64,000 nt of DNA from Pleomorphomonas oryzae DSM 16300 (GCF_000422965.1 NZ_AUHB01000003.1:1-64000); one strand, 5' to 3'. Positions 8,072 through 18,134 are shown, numbered from the stretch's first letter. Translations and numbers: made by a program. The notes: generated by a model from the sequence alone, not told the origin.

Positions 8072-10333
8072 ATGGGCAAGGAACTGATTCCCTCCGACGG
8101 CATCGAGCCGATCAATCTGCGAGAGGCGCTCGAGGAGCGTTATCTCGCCTACGCACTGTCGACCATCATGCATCGGGCGCTGCCCGATGTGCGTGACGGC
8201 CTGAAGCCGGTGCACCGACGCATTCTCTACGCCATGCGTCTTCTGCGCCTCGATCCCGGCAACGCCTTCAAGAAATGCGCCCGTGTGGTCGGCGACGTCA
8301 TCGGCAAATACCATCCGCATGGCGATGGCGCGGTTTACGAGGCCATGGTGCGTCTCGCCCAGGATTTCTCCCAGCGCTATCCGCTGGTCGACGGGCAGGG
8401 CAACTTCGGCAACATCGACGGTGATAGCGCTGCCGCTCAGCGTTACACCGAAGCGCGCATGACCGAGGTCGCCCGCCTGCTGCTCGACGGGCTCGATGAG
8501 GATGCGGTCGACTTCCGCGAGACCTACGACCAGGCGGATAAGGAGCCGGTGGTTCTGCCCGGCGCCTTCCCGAACCTCCTCGCCAACGGCTCGGCCGGCA
8601 TCGCCGTCGGCATGGCGACCAATATTCCGACCCATAATGTTGCCGAGATCTGCGACGCGGCCATCAAGCTGATCGACGCGCCAGACACGCCGGTGGAAGG
8701 CCTTGTCGATCGCGACGCGGGTCCGATCCGCGGGCCGGATTTCCCCACCGGCGGCATTATCGTCGAGAGCAGGGAGAGCATTCTCGAATCCTACACCACG
8801 GGGCGAGGTGGCTTCCGCGTGCGTGCTCGCTGGCACCGCGAGGATCTCGATCGCGGCACGTGGCAGGTGGTGGTCACCGAAATCCCCTATCAGGTGCAGA
8901 AGGCCAAGCTGATCGAGAAGATCGCCGAGCTGATCACTGACCGTAAGGTGCCGTTGATCGAAGACGTGCGCGATGAGTCGACCACTGACGTCCGCGTCGT
9001 CATCGTTCCCAAGTCGCGCAACGTCGACGACAAGATGATGATGGAAGCGCTGTTCCGTATGTCGGAACTCGAGAGCCGCTTCCCGATGAACATGAATGTG
9101 CTGTCGCGCGGCCAGGTGCCCAACGTGCTCGGCGTGCGGCAGGTGCTGATCGAGTGGCTCGCTCATCGTCGCGAGGTGCTGATCCGCCGGTCGCAGCATC
9201 GGCTCGACCAGATCAACGCCCGCCTGGAGCTGCTCGAAGGCTTCATCATCGCCTACCTCAATCTTGATGAGGTGATCCGCATCATCCGCGAGGAGGATGA
9301 GCCCAAGGCGGAATTGATTCGTGCGTTCGGCCTCACCGAAACGCAGGCCGACGCCGTGCTGAACATGCGCCTTCGGAACTTGCGCAAGCTCGAGGAAATG
9401 GAGATCCGCAAGGAACACGCCGAGCTTTCCAAGGAAAAGGCCGAGATCGAGGACCTGCTCGGATCCGAGAAGAAGCAGTGGAAGACGGTGCGCTGGCAGA
9501 TCGGTGAGGTGAAGAAGGAATTCGGCCCCGACAGCAAGATCGGCAAGCGCCGCACCACTTTTGGCGACGGGCCCGCTCACGCGGTGGACGATGTGATGGA
9601 GGCGCTGATCGAGCGCGAGCCGATCACTGTCGTCGTCTCCGAGAAGGGCTGGATTCGCACGCTGAAGGGCCACATCTCCGACGTTTCGGGGCTGCAGTTC
9701 AAGGCCGGCGACAGCCTCAAGCTGTTCTTCAAGGCGGAAACCACCGACAAGCTGATCGTCTTTGCCGACAACGGCAAGGTGTTCACCCTCGGAGCCGATA
9801 AGCTGCCTGGCGGGCGCTCGGCCGGCGAACCGATCCGGCTGATGGTCGACATGGAGGATGGCGCCGATGTGGTCGACGTCTTCGTGCATAAGCCCGATCG
9901 CAAGCTCCTGGTGGTTTCGTCCGACGGCTACGGTTTTGTCACGCCGGAGGCGGAGCTCATCGCCACCACGCGCAAGGGCAAGCAGCTTCTGAACGTTTCA
10001 CCCGGTCAGAAGGCGAAGCTGATGGTTCCGGCGGAAGGCGATCATGTCGCCATCATCGGCGAGAACCGCAAGTTCCTGATCTTCCCCCTCGCTCAGGTGG
10101 CTGAGATGGGCCGCGGCAAGGGCGTACGTCTTCAAAGGTTCAAGGATGGCGGCGTTTCCGACGTGAGGGTGTTTGCCGCCGATAGTGGGCTCATCTGGAC
10201 CGATACGTCAGGACGGGTGTTCCAGCGGTCGATGACCGATCTTGCCGATTGGATTGGTGACCGGGCGACCGCAGGACGGCTGCCGCCGTTGGGATTCCCA
10301 AAATCGAACAGTTTCGGCCCACGCGGACTCTGA
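8072..10333 (+). CDS. parC: DNA topoisomerase IV subunit A
   Basis: Catalytic breakage-reunion subunit of topoisomerase IV (753 residues), which with ParE decatenates daughter chromosomes. The N-terminal region [20 protein letters not shown], the quinolone-resistance-determining area [19 protein letters not shown] and the active-site tyrosine in [12 protein letters not shown] identify a type IIA topoisomerase A subunit. Assignment to ParC rather than GyrA rests on total length, the alphaproteobacterial ParC-like start (MGKELIP) and a shortened C-terminal beta-pinwheel (about 500-750) without an obvious GyrA box. The ATG at 8072 agrees with homologues; an in-frame ATG at 8036 exists and the Shine-Dalgarno sequence is distant for both. 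Position 80 in the HPHGDG region carries no visibly unusual substitution. Confidence 0.95.
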   Translation: MGKELIPSDGIEPINLREALEERYLAYALSTIMHRALPDVRDGLKPVHRRILYAMRLLRLDPGNAFKKCARVVGDVIGKYHPHGDGAVYEAMVRLAQDFSQRYPLVDGQGNFGNIDGDSAAAQRYTEARMTEVARLLLDGLDEDAVDFRETYDQADKEPVVLPGAFPNLLANGSAGIAVGMATNIPTHNVAEICDAAIKLIDAPDTPVEGLVDRDAGPIRGPDFPTGGIIVESRESILESYTTGRGGFRVRARWHREDLDRGTWQVVVTEIPYQVQKAKLIEKIAELITDRKVPLIEDVRDESTTDVRVVIVPKSRNVDDKMMMEALFRMSELESRFPMNMNVLSRGQVPNVLGVRQVLIEWLAHRREVLIRRSQHRLDQINARLELLEGFIIAYLNLDEVIRIIREEDEPKAELIRAFGLTETQADAVLNMRLRNLRKLEEMEIRKEHAELSKEKAEIEDLLGSEKKQWKTVRWQIGEVKKEFGPDSKIGKRRTTFGDGPAHAVDDVMEALIEREPITVVVSEKGWIRTLKGHISDVSGLQFKAGDSLKLFFKAETTDKLIVFADNGKVFTLGADKLPGGRSAGEPIRLMVDMEDGADVVDVFVHKPDRKLLVVSSDGYGFVTPEAELIATTRKGKQLLNVSPGQKAKLMVPAEGDHVAIIGENRKFLIFPLAQVAEMGRGKGVRLQRFKDGGVSDVRVFAADSGLIWTDTSGRVFQRSMTDLADWIGDRATAGRLPPLGFPKSNSFGPRGL

Positions 10334-10656
10334 CGAGTCGGTCGGGTTATAACGGTTCAATACTACATTTGGTGTGTATGAAATCTCCTCGACACAGCCT
10401 TTGCTGCCTTTACGGACCTGCCGAACGAATGTACAACTTCCACGCTGCCGATTTCCTGCATGGGGGATCGGACGCTAGGGATTGACCAGGGGATTCATCG
10501 TCGAGCCGCCATCTCATCTTTAACAAGACCTTAGGGATGGCGTTCTAAAGTGAGCAATGCACATCAGTGCAGCGCTCCGTCTTGGAGGGCTCCGGAAGGC
10601 TGTTGGCCTGCCGGGGTGGCAGTGATGGTGAGTGCTCGAAAGGCAAGGCGTACGGA
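10334..10656. other. parC-rlpA intergenic region
   Basis: A 323-bp gene-free stretch. It is AT-richer just after parC, has no clear terminator hairpin, and contains a near-consensus CtrA box (10520-10534) about 125 bp before rlpA. An open frame runs into it from rlpA, but lacks homologue-like sequence before the rlpA signal peptide. Nothing else recognisable was seen. Confidence 0.5.
10520..10534 (+). promoter_or_regulatory. Candidate CtrA-binding box upstream of rlpA
   Basis: TTAA-N7-TTAG differs by one base from the alphaproteobacterial CtrA consensus TTAA-N7-TTAA. CtrA commonly controls cell-division and envelope genes, which suits RlpA. This is a short motif and could occur by chance. 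Confidence 0.3.
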
Positions 10657-12099
10657 ATGACTGCAGGGCGAAACGGCACGCGCTCGACGACGAAAACGCT
10701 CCTAACAGTGATGTCCACATCGCTGGTTCTGGCGATCGGCGTGGCGGGCTGCGGGACTACCGACCAGGCCCCTCTCAAATCCGCCAAGGCAAAAATCGAT
10801 CCCCGGTATGGTGTCGCCCCGAGCCCGCGTGTCGTGGGCATGGGAGAGCCGGTGCCGAAGGGTGGTGGCCGCGCCATGGTCGGCAAACCCTACCAGATCG
10901 CTGGAAAGACCTACGTACCAAGGATCGATCCCGACTATAAGGTCGTGGGCCTCGCCAGCTGGTACGGCACCGATTTTCACGGCCGTCGCACGGCCAATGG
11001 CGAAGTGTTCGACAGCGCGTCGATTTCCGCCGCTCATCCCACCATGCCGCTGCCCTCCTATGCGCGGCTGACCAGCCTTGCCACCGGTCGTTCGGTGATC
11101 GTTCGTGTCAACGATCGCGGACCGTTCCATTCCAATCGCGTTCTCGACATGTCGCAACGCGCCGCTGACATGCTTGGCGTCAAAACCGCCGGTGTCGCCA
11201 AGATTCGCGTTGAATATGTCGGCCCGGCGTCGACCGAGGGCGACGATACCGCCTTCCTTCTCGCCTCCTATCGCGGCCCGGCTCTCGAACAGCAGCAGGC
11301 TGACAAGCCGAACGTCATGCTCGCCGCCGTCGAGTCCCTGCCGGGCGTGAAGTCCGTGATGAACGTCTTCGGCGATTCGAACGCATCGAAGGCCGCCCCG
11401 GTGGTAATGCCCGCTCCCACCCCAGCAGTCATGGCCGCGGCCGCGCCGGCCGAGATCGCCGGTACTCCGGCGCCGGCCATCGACGTCGTGCCGCTGCCCC
11501 GTCCGGTCGAAACCTTCGACTACGTGACCATCGCATCGGCCGACCCGGCCGACTTCGTGGCCCAGTCGCAAGTCGCCGCTCTCGCTCCCGCAGCTGCCAT
11601 GCCGGCCGCTGTCACGCCGGCTGCCTTCACTTCGACGGTGCCCATTCCGCAGCCCCGCATGAGCTATTCCGATCCGGGCACCAACACCTATCAGCCGACC
11701 GTCATGTTCGGCGATGTCGCTCTGCCGCCGCTGCCGCCCAATGCGTCGGGCTACGCTGCCGATCGCGTATCGCAGGCCTATCAGGCGGTGGATGGCGTTG
11801 AAGCCGGCACCGGTCTTTCGGAACTTGTCGACAAGCTCGAAGGTATGGCTGGCTCGAAGCCGGCTGCCGCTCACGAGACCTCTGGGCCGATCGTCCAACT
11901 GGGTGTGTTCGGCAATCCGGATAACGTCGCCAAGGTAAGCGCACTGCTGTCAGCTTACGGTACGCCGGTTGTGACCGACATTACCGTCAGCGGACGCAAC
12001 ATGAAGCTGATGCGCCTCACCGCGCTGACGGCGGCGCCTGACCAAGTGATCGCAGCGGCTGAAGCCGCCGGCATCGACGGAGCCCGTCTCCTGCGCTGA
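10657..12099 (+). CDS. rlpA: RlpA-family septal lytic transglycosylase lipoprotein with SPOR domain
   Basis: Predicted outer-membrane lipoprotein of 480 residues that cleaves naked glycan strands at the division septum. A basic N-terminus and hydrophobic helix end in a lipobox-like VAGC (Cys near residue 30). The RlpA double-psi beta-barrel follows (about 100-195, GLASWYGTDFHGRRTANGE with the catalytic-type E and H residues, then VRVNDRGPFHSNRVLDMS). A long Ala/Pro-rich linker (about 195-400) leads to a C-terminal SPOR-like domain (about 410-480, GPIVQLGVFGNPDNV) that would bind denuded septal peptidoglycan. The ATG at 10657 places the signal peptide correctly; the frame is open about 30 codons upstream without signal-like content. 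It starts a run with the dac-like gene, tmk, holB and metG, an order common in rhizobia. Confidence 0.92.
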   Translation: MTAGRNGTRSTTKTLLTVMSTSLVLAIGVAGCGTTDQAPLKSAKAKIDPRYGVAPSPRVVGMGEPVPKGGGRAMVGKPYQIAGKTYVPRIDPDYKVVGLASWYGTDFHGRRTANGEVFDSASISAAHPTMPLPSYARLTSLATGRSVIVRVNDRGPFHSNRVLDMSQRAADMLGVKTAGVAKIRVEYVGPASTEGDDTAFLLASYRGPALEQQQADKPNVMLAAVESLPGVKSVMNVFGDSNASKAAPVVMPAPTPAVMAAAAPAEIAGTPAPAIDVVPLPRPVETFDYVTIASADPADFVAQSQVAALAPAAAMPAAVTPAAFTSTVPIPQPRMSYSDPGTNTYQPTVMFGDVALPPLPPNASGYAADRVSQAYQAVDGVEAGTGLSELVDKLEGMAGSKPAAAHETSGPIVQLGVFGNPDNVAKVSALLSAYGTPVVTDITVSGRNMKLMRLTALTAAPDQVIAAAEAAGIDGARLLR

Positions 12100-12169
12100 C
12101 CGGCGTTCCGCGCGACGAGGGATATCCGGCGTCGTTGGCGCCGGAAGCGGGAGGTCCGGTTTCGTCGTC

Positions 12170-13387
12170 ATGCGTGGGTTCCTTCTGCCGCTCCTTCTGT
12201 TCGCTGCCCTGATGCCCGGTCCGTCGGTCGCTCTTGAGAGCGTCGCGCCGCGTGTTGCCCTGCACGACGAGACCACCGGTTCTCTGCTGATTGCCAAGGA
12301 CGAAGACAAGCCGTTCGCCCCGGCCAATTTCGCCAAGCTGGTCACCGCTGCCATCGTCTTCGAGGCTCTGCAAACGGGTGAGGTCACCGAGGCCACCCTC
12401 TATCCCATCAGCGAACATGCTTGGCGTACCGGTGGCGCGCCGGCCCGCGTCACCACCATGTTCGCGGCCGTGAAGTCCTTTGTGCCGGTGGGAGACCTTC
12501 TGCGCGGCCTCGTCGTCGACTATGCCAACGATGCGGCCATTGCGCTGGCCGAAGGGTTAACCGGCTCGGAGGCGGCCTTCACCGATCGCATGAACGCCTA
12601 TGCTGCTCGCGTCGGCCTGAAGAACAGCCACTTTACCAGTCCGACCGGCTACCCCGATCCCCAAGCCAAGACCACGCTGTCCGATATGCTGGTGTTGGCC
12701 GGCCACATCAGGACGACCTATCCCGACCGCTACGCGCTCTATAGCCAGCCGGAATTTCTCTGGAACAAGATCAACCAGACCAACAAGACACGCTTTGTGA
12801 AGGAGTTGGCCGGCGTTGACGGCATGATGCTGGCCTTCGACGAAGCCGATGGTTTCGGCGCCTTGTTGTCGGCCGATCGCGGCGACCGTCGCGTGACCGT
12901 CGTGGCAAGCGGCTATACCTCGCTCGCCGATCGCGACAAGGATCTCAAGGCGCTAATCGATGGCGCCTTCTCGGAATATGGTCGGTTCGAGATTTATCCG
13001 TCGGGCGCAGAGATAGGCCGGGTCAAGGTGTTCGGCGGCAATATGCCGGACGTTCCGGTGATTTCGGCCGGCGGCGCGCCGGTGAATCTGACGCTGCCGA
13101 CCGGTGACCGTTCGAAGTTTCGCCTCACCGTCGTCTACGACGGTCCGGTGTCGGCACCTATCACGCGCGGCATGCCCATTGCCCGTCTGGAAGTTCGGGT
13201 CGACAACCGCCTTTATCAGTCGGTTCCGCTCGCGGCCGCCGCCGATGTCGCCCGCGGTGAGATCCGAGATCGGGCGCTGGATGGCTTCACAGAGATGTTC
13301 GCCGGCTGGTGGTACAAGACGATCGGGTCTATATCGATCGAGGATATCGTGAACTTGGGAGCATTGCGTGGCCGGCACCAGGGGTAG
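12170..13387 (+). CDS. S11-type D-Ala-D-Ala carboxypeptidase homologue lacking catalytic motifs (predicted pseudoenzyme)
   Basis: Exported protein of 405 residues: signal peptide 1-22, PBP5/DacF-like domain about 25-260, and a C-terminal beta-rich domain 265-380. Alignment by eye with active DacF proteins is clear (AWRTGGAP, LLRGLVVDYANDAAIALAEG, LKNSHFTSPTGYPDP, LWNKINQTN). Yet each catalytic motif is changed. SxxK reads PANFAKLVT with Asn53 in place of the nucleophilic Ser (Lys56 kept). SxN reads Y118-A-N120. KTG after VDG reads MLA (220-222). The protein should therefore not hydrolyse or bind D-Ala-D-Ala covalently. No frameshift or stop is present, codon use is normal and the gene overlaps tmk by 20 bp, so it appears to be maintained. 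A peptidoglycan-binding or regulatory role beside RlpA is inference. Confidence 0.88.
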   Translation: MRGFLLPLLLFAALMPGPSVALESVAPRVALHDETTGSLLIAKDEDKPFAPANFAKLVTAAIVFEALQTGEVTEATLYPISEHAWRTGGAPARVTTMFAAVKSFVPVGDLLRGLVVDYANDAAIALAEGLTGSEAAFTDRMNAYAARVGLKNSHFTSPTGYPDPQAKTTLSDMLVLAGHIRTTYPDRYALYSQPEFLWNKINQTNKTRFVKELAGVDGMMLAFDEADGFGALLSADRGDRRVTVVASGYTSLADRDKDLKALIDGAFSEYGRFEIYPSGAEIGRVKVFGGNMPDVPVISAGGAPVNLTLPTGDRSKFRLTVVYDGPVSAPITRGMPIARLEVRVDNRLYQSVPLAAAADVARGEIRDRALDGFTEMFAGWWYKTIGSISIEDIVNLGALRGRHQG

Positions 13388-14027
13388 GTTCATCACCTTC
13401 GAGGGCGGAGAGGGCACCGGCAAGTCGACACAGTCGAAGCGCCTTGCTGCGGCTTTGGAAGAGCGTGGCCTCGACGTGGTCCTGACACGCGAGCCCGGTG
13501 GCTCACCGGCGGCGGAGACCATTCGCGGCCTTCTCCTGTCCGGCCGGGCAAAGCCGCTCGGGGTGCTGGGAGAAGCCTATCTGTTCGCCGCGGCCCGTAT
13601 CGACCACGTTGCCGAGTTGATCGAACCGTCGCTCGCGCGCGGTGCCTTCGTCATTTGCGACCGTTTCGCCGACTCCAGCCGTGTCTACCAGGGCACGGCC
13701 GGCGGATTGCCTGCCGATGTCGTCGACGAGCTTGTCGACGCCGCCATCGGTTTCACGATTCCCGATCTGACCATCATCATCGATGTTCCCGTGTCGGTCG
13801 GACTCGCGCGAGTCGGTCATCGCTCTGAGGGGGCCGATCGGTTCGAAAGCGATGCCATTGCTGTGCATGAGGAGCGGCGGCGCGGATTTCTAGCGCTTGC
13901 CGATCGCTTCCCGGATCGCTGCGCCGTTATCGATGGCAGTCGGGACAAGGACGTGGTGTCTGCCGAAATTCTGGCGCTGGTGGCAGACCGCTTCGGGCTC
14001 CTCGGGGAGGGCGCTCGTGGCCATTGA
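13368..14027 (+). CDS. tmk: Thymidylate kinase
   Basis: Phosphorylates dTMP to dTDP in dTTP synthesis; cytoplasmic, 219 residues, the usual length. The P-loop FEGGEGTGKSTQ, the LTREPGG segment that contacts dTMP, and the CDRFADSS motif are all present. The GTG start at 13368 has GGGAG six bases upstream and lies inside the last codons of the preceding dac-like gene, giving a 20-bp overlap. Its 3' end overlaps holB by 11 bp. The tight packing implies a single transcript from the rlpA/dac region into the replication genes. Confidence 0.96.
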   Translation: MAGTRGRFITFEGGEGTGKSTQSKRLAAALEERGLDVVLTREPGGSPAAETIRGLLLSGRAKPLGVLGEAYLFAAARIDHVAELIEPSLARGAFVICDRFADSSRVYQGTAGGLPADVVDELVDAAIGFTIPDLTIIIDVPVSVGLARVGHRSEGADRFESDAIAVHEERRRGFLALADRFPDRCAVIDGSRDKDVVSAEILALVADRFGLLGEGARGH

Positions 14028-15069
14028 GGACGATCGTGCCACCGAGGCCGATTGGCTTGAGGGGTTGCCACTGCCGCGCGAGCAGACGGAGCTGATCGGC
14101 CATTCTGTCGCCGCCGCTGAGCTGCATGAGGGCTACGCTGGCGGTCGCCTGCACCACGCCATTCTCCTGACCGGCCCCAAGGGCATTGGCAAGGCGACGC
14201 TGGCCTTCCGCTTCGCTCGCTTCGTCCTGAGCCATCCCGACCCGGCGAAGGCCCCACCACCTGCCGCCGGTTTGCTGCCGGCAAGCGAACGCGTCGCTGC
14301 CATGGTGGCAACCGGGGCCCATCCCAATCTGTTGCACCTTCGCCGTCCCTGGGACGAGAAGGCAAAGAAGGTCAAGACGCAGCTGACCGTCGATGAGATC
14401 CGCAAGACGGTGACGTTCTTCGGCAACGCCGCTGGCGTCGACGGTTATCGTATCGCCATCGTTGACGCCGCCGACGACATGAACGTCTCGGCCGCCAATG
14501 CGCTGCTGAAGATGCTGGAGGAGCCGCCGAAGCGGTCGCTGTTCCTTGTGCTCTCGCATGCCCCGGGGCGCCTGCTGCCGACCATCCGCTCACGCTGCCG
14601 TCGCCTGTCCCTCGATCCTCTCGGCCCGGATGATCTCGATGCGGCACTGACGTCGCTTGGGCTTTCGGTCCCCGAGGGTGACAAGCCGGCGCTGGCGGCG
14701 CTGGCTGAAGGCTCGGTGCGCCGGGCAATCGAATGCATCGAAAACGACGGCCTTGAGGTCTATCGCCAGTTTCGATCGCTCACCGACGGCTTTCCCCGTC
14801 TCGACCGGCCGCGCCTCTATCGCTTTGCTGATGCGGTCGCCGGCCGCAAGGGTGCCGACAGTTTCGACCTTTGCGCCGATCTGGCGCGAGGCTGGCTTTC
14901 CGAACACATGCGCCTGACGTTGAGGGGCGGCGTCGATCGCCTCAACGGCTATGCCATGGCCTGGGAGACGGTCAATCGCATCGTCGCGGAGACCGATGGC
15001 ATCAACCTCGATCGCCGGCAGGCGGTAATTTCGGTGATGCAAAGCCTTGCGGGATGCGTAGCTAAGTAG
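14017..15069 (+). CDS. holB: DNA polymerase III delta' subunit
   Basis: Clamp-loader subunit of 350 residues needed to load the beta sliding clamp. The AAA+ fold is visible: HAILLTGPKGIGKATLAF is a P-loop in which Ala replaces the usual Ser/Thr, as fits a subunit that need not bind ATP. VTFFGNAAGVDGYRIAIVDAADDMN, NALLKMLEEPP (the delta' signature) and SHAPGRLLPTIRSRCRRL (sensor 1/SRC-like region) follow. GTG start at 14017, with GGGGAGG six bases upstream, overlaps tmk; tmk-holB linkage is widespread in bacteria. metG follows after 86 bp. Confidence 0.95.
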   Translation: MAIEDDRATEADWLEGLPLPREQTELIGHSVAAAELHEGYAGGRLHHAILLTGPKGIGKATLAFRFARFVLSHPDPAKAPPPAAGLLPASERVAAMVATGAHPNLLHLRRPWDEKAKKVKTQLTVDEIRKTVTFFGNAAGVDGYRIAIVDAADDMNVSAANALLKMLEEPPKRSLFLVLSHAPGRLLPTIRSRCRRLSLDPLGPDDLDAALTSLGLSVPEGDKPALAALAEGSVRRAIECIENDGLEVYRQFRSLTDGFPRLDRPRLYRFADAVAGRKGADSFDLCADLARGWLSEHMRLTLRGGVDRLNGYAMAWETVNRIVAETDGINLDRRQAVISVMQSLAGCVAK

Positions 15070-15155
15070 CTATTCACAAGATGTGCCGCCGGCGTTCCTT
15101 TTGGACGCGTCTTGCGACCTTCCGTCCGGCACCATCGAAACCCTGAAGCGAACTC

Positions 15156-16700
15156 ATGAAACCGACGTTCTACATCACAACCGCGATCAGCTACCCCAAT
15201 GGGGCTCCTCATATCGGCCACGCCTACGAAGCGATGGCGACCGACGTGATGGCGCGGTTCATGCGGCTCGACGGCTATGATGTCCGCTTCCTGACCGGCA
15301 CCGACGAGCATGGCATCAAGATGCTGCAAACGGCGCGCAAGGAGGGCATCACCGCCCGCGAGCTCGCCGACCGCAACTCGGCCCGCTTCCAGGAGATGGC
15401 CACTCTCCTGAACCTCTCCAACGACGACTTCATCCGCACCAGCGAAGAGCGCCACCGTATTGCCTGCCAGGCCATCTGGAAGGCAATGGAGGCCAACGGC
15501 GACATCTATCTCAACAAGTATGCCGGTTGGTATTCGGTGCGCGACGAAGCCTATTACGGCGAGGAAGAGATCGTCGTCTCCGACGATGGCATTCGCCTCG
15601 GTCCGCAAGGAACGCCTGTCGAATGGGTGGAGGAGGAGAGCTATTTCTTCCGCTTGAGCGCCTATCAGGAAAAGCTCCTGAAGCTTTACGAGGATCAGCC
15701 GGACTTTATCGGCCCGGACGAGCGCCGTAACGAGGTGATGAGCTTCGTCAAGGGCGGGCTCAAGGATCTGTCGATCTCGCGCACGACCTTCGACTGGGGC
15801 ATTCCGGTGCCGGGCAACGACAAGCATGTCATGTATGTCTGGGTCGATGCACTCACCAACTACATTACGGCACTCGGCTATCCGAACACCGACAGCGAGC
15901 TGTTCCAGAAATTCTGGCCGGCTCTGCATATCATCGGCAAGGATATCGTCCGCTTCCATACCGTCTACTGGCCGGCCTTCCTGATGAGCGCCGGCGTGCC
16001 GCTGCCGAAGCGTATCTTCGCCCACGGCTTTCTGTTCAACCGCGGCGAGAAGATGTCGAAGTCGCTCGGCAACGTCGTCGGGCCGAAGGACATGGTGGAC
16101 GCCTACGGGCTCGATCCGGTGCGCTACTTCTTCCTGCGCGAGGTCTCCTTCGGCCAGGACGGCAGCTACAGCCATGAGGCTATCGTCGGCCGTATGAACG
16201 CCGATCTCGCCAACAATCTCGGCAATCTGGCGCAGCGATCGCTGTCGATGATCGCCAAGAACCTCGGCGGCGTGTTGCCGACGCCAGGTCCGCTGACGGA
16301 GGCCGACCAGACCATCCTCAAGAGCGTCTATGGTCTGCTTCCGGTCTGTCGCGAGGCGATCCAGGGACAGCAGATCCATCAGGCTCTCAACGCCATCTGG
16401 GCGGTGCTCGGCGAGGCCAACCGCTACTTCGACGCCGAGGCGCCGTGGACGGTTCGCAAGACCGATGAGGCGCGCTTCGCCACCATCATGTGGGTGACGG
16501 CGGAATTGCTCAGGAACGTCGCCATCCTGATCCAGCCGGTGATGCCGGCGTCGATGGAGAAGCTGCTCGACCTCTTGGCGGTGCCGGCGGATCGACGCGC
16601 CTTCGACAGCCTGGGCGAGGGCGGCGCGCTTGCCGGCGGTGTTGCGCTGCCGGCCCCAGTCGGCATTTTCCCGCGCTATGTGGAAAAGACGACCGATTGA
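15156..16700 (+). CDS. metG: Methionyl-tRNA synthetase
   Basis: Charges tRNA-Met; cytoplasmic class I synthetase of 514 residues, the short form without a C-terminal tRNA-binding EMAP domain, as usual in alphaproteobacteria. The HIGH motif appears as [10 protein letters not shown] near residue 20 and KMSKS as [10 protein letters not shown] near residue 300. The zinc-knuckle Cys quartet of the long form is absent. The ATG at 15156 is followed directly by the expected first beta strand ([13 protein letters not shown]). In many rhizobia tatD and a metallo-hydrolase gene follow metG; here an unrelated oxidoreductase comes next after a 222-bp gap. Confidence 0.97.
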   Translation: MKPTFYITTAISYPNGAPHIGHAYEAMATDVMARFMRLDGYDVRFLTGTDEHGIKMLQTARKEGITARELADRNSARFQEMATLLNLSNDDFIRTSEERHRIACQAIWKAMEANGDIYLNKYAGWYSVRDEAYYGEEEIVVSDDGIRLGPQGTPVEWVEEESYFFRLSAYQEKLLKLYEDQPDFIGPDERRNEVMSFVKGGLKDLSISRTTFDWGIPVPGNDKHVMYVWVDALTNYITALGYPNTDSELFQKFWPALHIIGKDIVRFHTVYWPAFLMSAGVPLPKRIFAHGFLFNRGEKMSKSLGNVVGPKDMVDAYGLDPVRYFFLREVSFGQDGSYSHEAIVGRMNADLANNLGNLAQRSLSMIAKNLGGVLPTPGPLTEADQTILKSVYGLLPVCREAIQGQQIHQALNAIWAVLGEANRYFDAEAPWTVRKTDEARFATIMWVTAELLRNVAILIQPVMPASMEKLLDLLAVPADRRAFDSLGEGGALAGGVALPAPVGIFPRYVEKTTD

Positions 16701-16717
16701 CGTAATGAGCGGAAGAA

Positions 16718-16745
16718 GCCCCGGGCGAACGCCATCGCCTGGGGC
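16718..16745 (+). terminator. Hairpin after metG, possible terminator
   Basis: An 11-bp GC-rich stem with one G-T wobble (16718-16728 with 16735-16745, loop of 6) lies 18 bases after the metG stop. There is no clear T-run, so it may end transcription poorly or only protect the 3' end. Confidence 0.4.
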
Positions 16746-16922
16746 ATTCCACGGGACTAAACCGCCTTTTGCCAAACAAAGCCCAGTGCTGAGGCACTGG
16801 CGCAATGTTTGTGCAGCGCCTGCCGGTGCGTTGGGCTACCGCCCGCTTGACACCGCCCTAAGGGAAATTTCTGATGGCTTCACAGGGCAGCTTGCGCGCC
16901 CCGAAAGCAACCAGGTTCTCAA

Positions 16923-18101
16923 ATGGCTCACTATGATGTCGTGATCGTCGGCGGCGCCGTGACGGGGTCGTCGGCTGCTTATCATTTGGCTGCCAATTCC
17001 GATTTTTCCGGCAAGGTGCTGGTGCTGGAGAAAGACCCCTCCTATCGCAAATGCGCGTCGGCCTTGTCGGCGGCTTCGATCCGTCAGCAGTTCTCCACGG
17101 CGGTGAACATTAAGATCTCCCTGTATGGAATTGAATTCATTCGGCATATAGGCGATCTCCTCGATGTGGATGGTGACCGGCCGGACATTGGCTTCCACGA
17201 AGACGGCTACCTGTTTCTGGCCACCGGTGCCGGCCGGGAAACGCTCGAAGAGAACCACAGGCTACAGGTCGAACTCGGTGCCGACATCGCGTTCCTCGAG
17301 CCGGACGATCTGGCGGCAACCTTCCCCTGGCTCAGCGTCGATGATCTCTCGGCCGGTTGTTTCGGTCGCAGCGGCGAGGGGTGGTTCGATGGCTACGGCA
17401 TGATGCAGGGCTTTCGGAAGAAGGCCCGATCGCTCGGCGTCGACTATCGGCCCGCTCGCGCCGCCGCCATCGAGATCGAGCGCGGCAAGGCGACGGGTGT
17501 GCGTCTTGAAGATGGCGACGTGATCTCCGCCGGCACGGTGATCAATGCCTCAGGCGCCGACGGTCGCAGGCTTGCTGCCACGGCCGGCATCGATATTCCG
17601 ATCGAGGTGAAGAAGCGGATGATTTTCACTTTCAAGTCGGAGGACCGGATCGAACGCTGTCCGTTGCTGATCGATCCCAATGGCACCTATGTGCGCGGCG
17701 ACAGCGACGGCTTCATCTGCGGTTGGGCGCCGTCGGGCGAGGACGATCCTGAGGTTCAGGACGATTTCGATGTCGACTGGAACCTGTTCGAGGATCACAT
17801 CTGGCCCACCATCGCCACGCGGGTTCCCGCTTTTGAGCGCATCAAGCCAGGTGCCGCTTGGGCAGGCTACTACGACATGTGTGCCCACGACGATAATGTG
17901 CTGCTCGGTGCTATGCCGGAACTGCCGAATCTTCTGCTGGCCAATGGCTTCTCCGGGCATGGCTTGCAGCAGGCGCCAGCTGTCGGCCGCGGTCTCTCCG
18001 AGCTGGTGATCTATGGTGGCTATCGCAGCCTCGATCTGTCGGAACTGTCACCTGTCCGCGTTCGCGATGGACGGCAAGTCCGGGAAAAGAACATCGTCTG
18101 A
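16923..18101 (+). CDS. FAD-dependent oxidoreductase (DAO family)
   Basis: Flavoprotein of 392 residues of the D-amino-acid/sarcosine/glycine oxidase-like family. The N-terminal dinucleotide-binding fold is YDVVIVGGAVTGSSAAYHLA with an acidic residue at the end of the second strand (VLVLEKD). The mid-protein GTVINASGADGRRLA segment and the C-terminal LLLANGFSGHGLQQAPAVGR, which covers FAD, complete the family pattern. Substrate is unknown; the closest general type is the FOXRED1/sarcosine-oxidase-like group. The gene stands alone, with a hairpin terminator after it. The ATG at 16923 immediately precedes the Rossmann fold and fits well. Confidence 0.92.
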   Translation: MAHYDVVIVGGAVTGSSAAYHLAANSDFSGKVLVLEKDPSYRKCASALSAASIRQQFSTAVNIKISLYGIEFIRHIGDLLDVDGDRPDIGFHEDGYLFLATGAGRETLEENHRLQVELGADIAFLEPDDLAATFPWLSVDDLSAGCFGRSGEGWFDGYGMMQGFRKKARSLGVDYRPARAAAIEIERGKATGVRLEDGDVISAGTVINASGADGRRLAATAGIDIPIEVKKRMIFTFKSEDRIERCPLLIDPNGTYVRGDSDGFICGWAPSGEDDPEVQDDFDVDWNLFEDHIWPTIATRVPAFERIKPGAAWAGYYDMCAHDDNVLLGAMPELPNLLLANGFSGHGLQQAPAVGRGLSELVIYGGYRSLDLSELSPVRVRDGRQVREKNIV

Positions 18102-18106
18102 AGCGA

Positions 18107-18134
18107 AAGACCGGCGACTTGCGCCGCCGGTCTT
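18107..18134. terminator. Bidirectional terminator hairpin
   Basis: A 10-bp stem (18107-18116 with 18125-18134) around an 8-base loop lies just after the oxidoreductase stop codon. Reading leftward the hairpin is followed by TTTCGCTT, so it can also end the small minus-strand ORF at 18189. Confidence 0.6.

Noticed and set aside
7982-9889. 635-residue open frame antisense to parC
   Set aside because: His/Asp/Leu-rich shadow of parC; no independent ribosome-binding site or homologue-like features.
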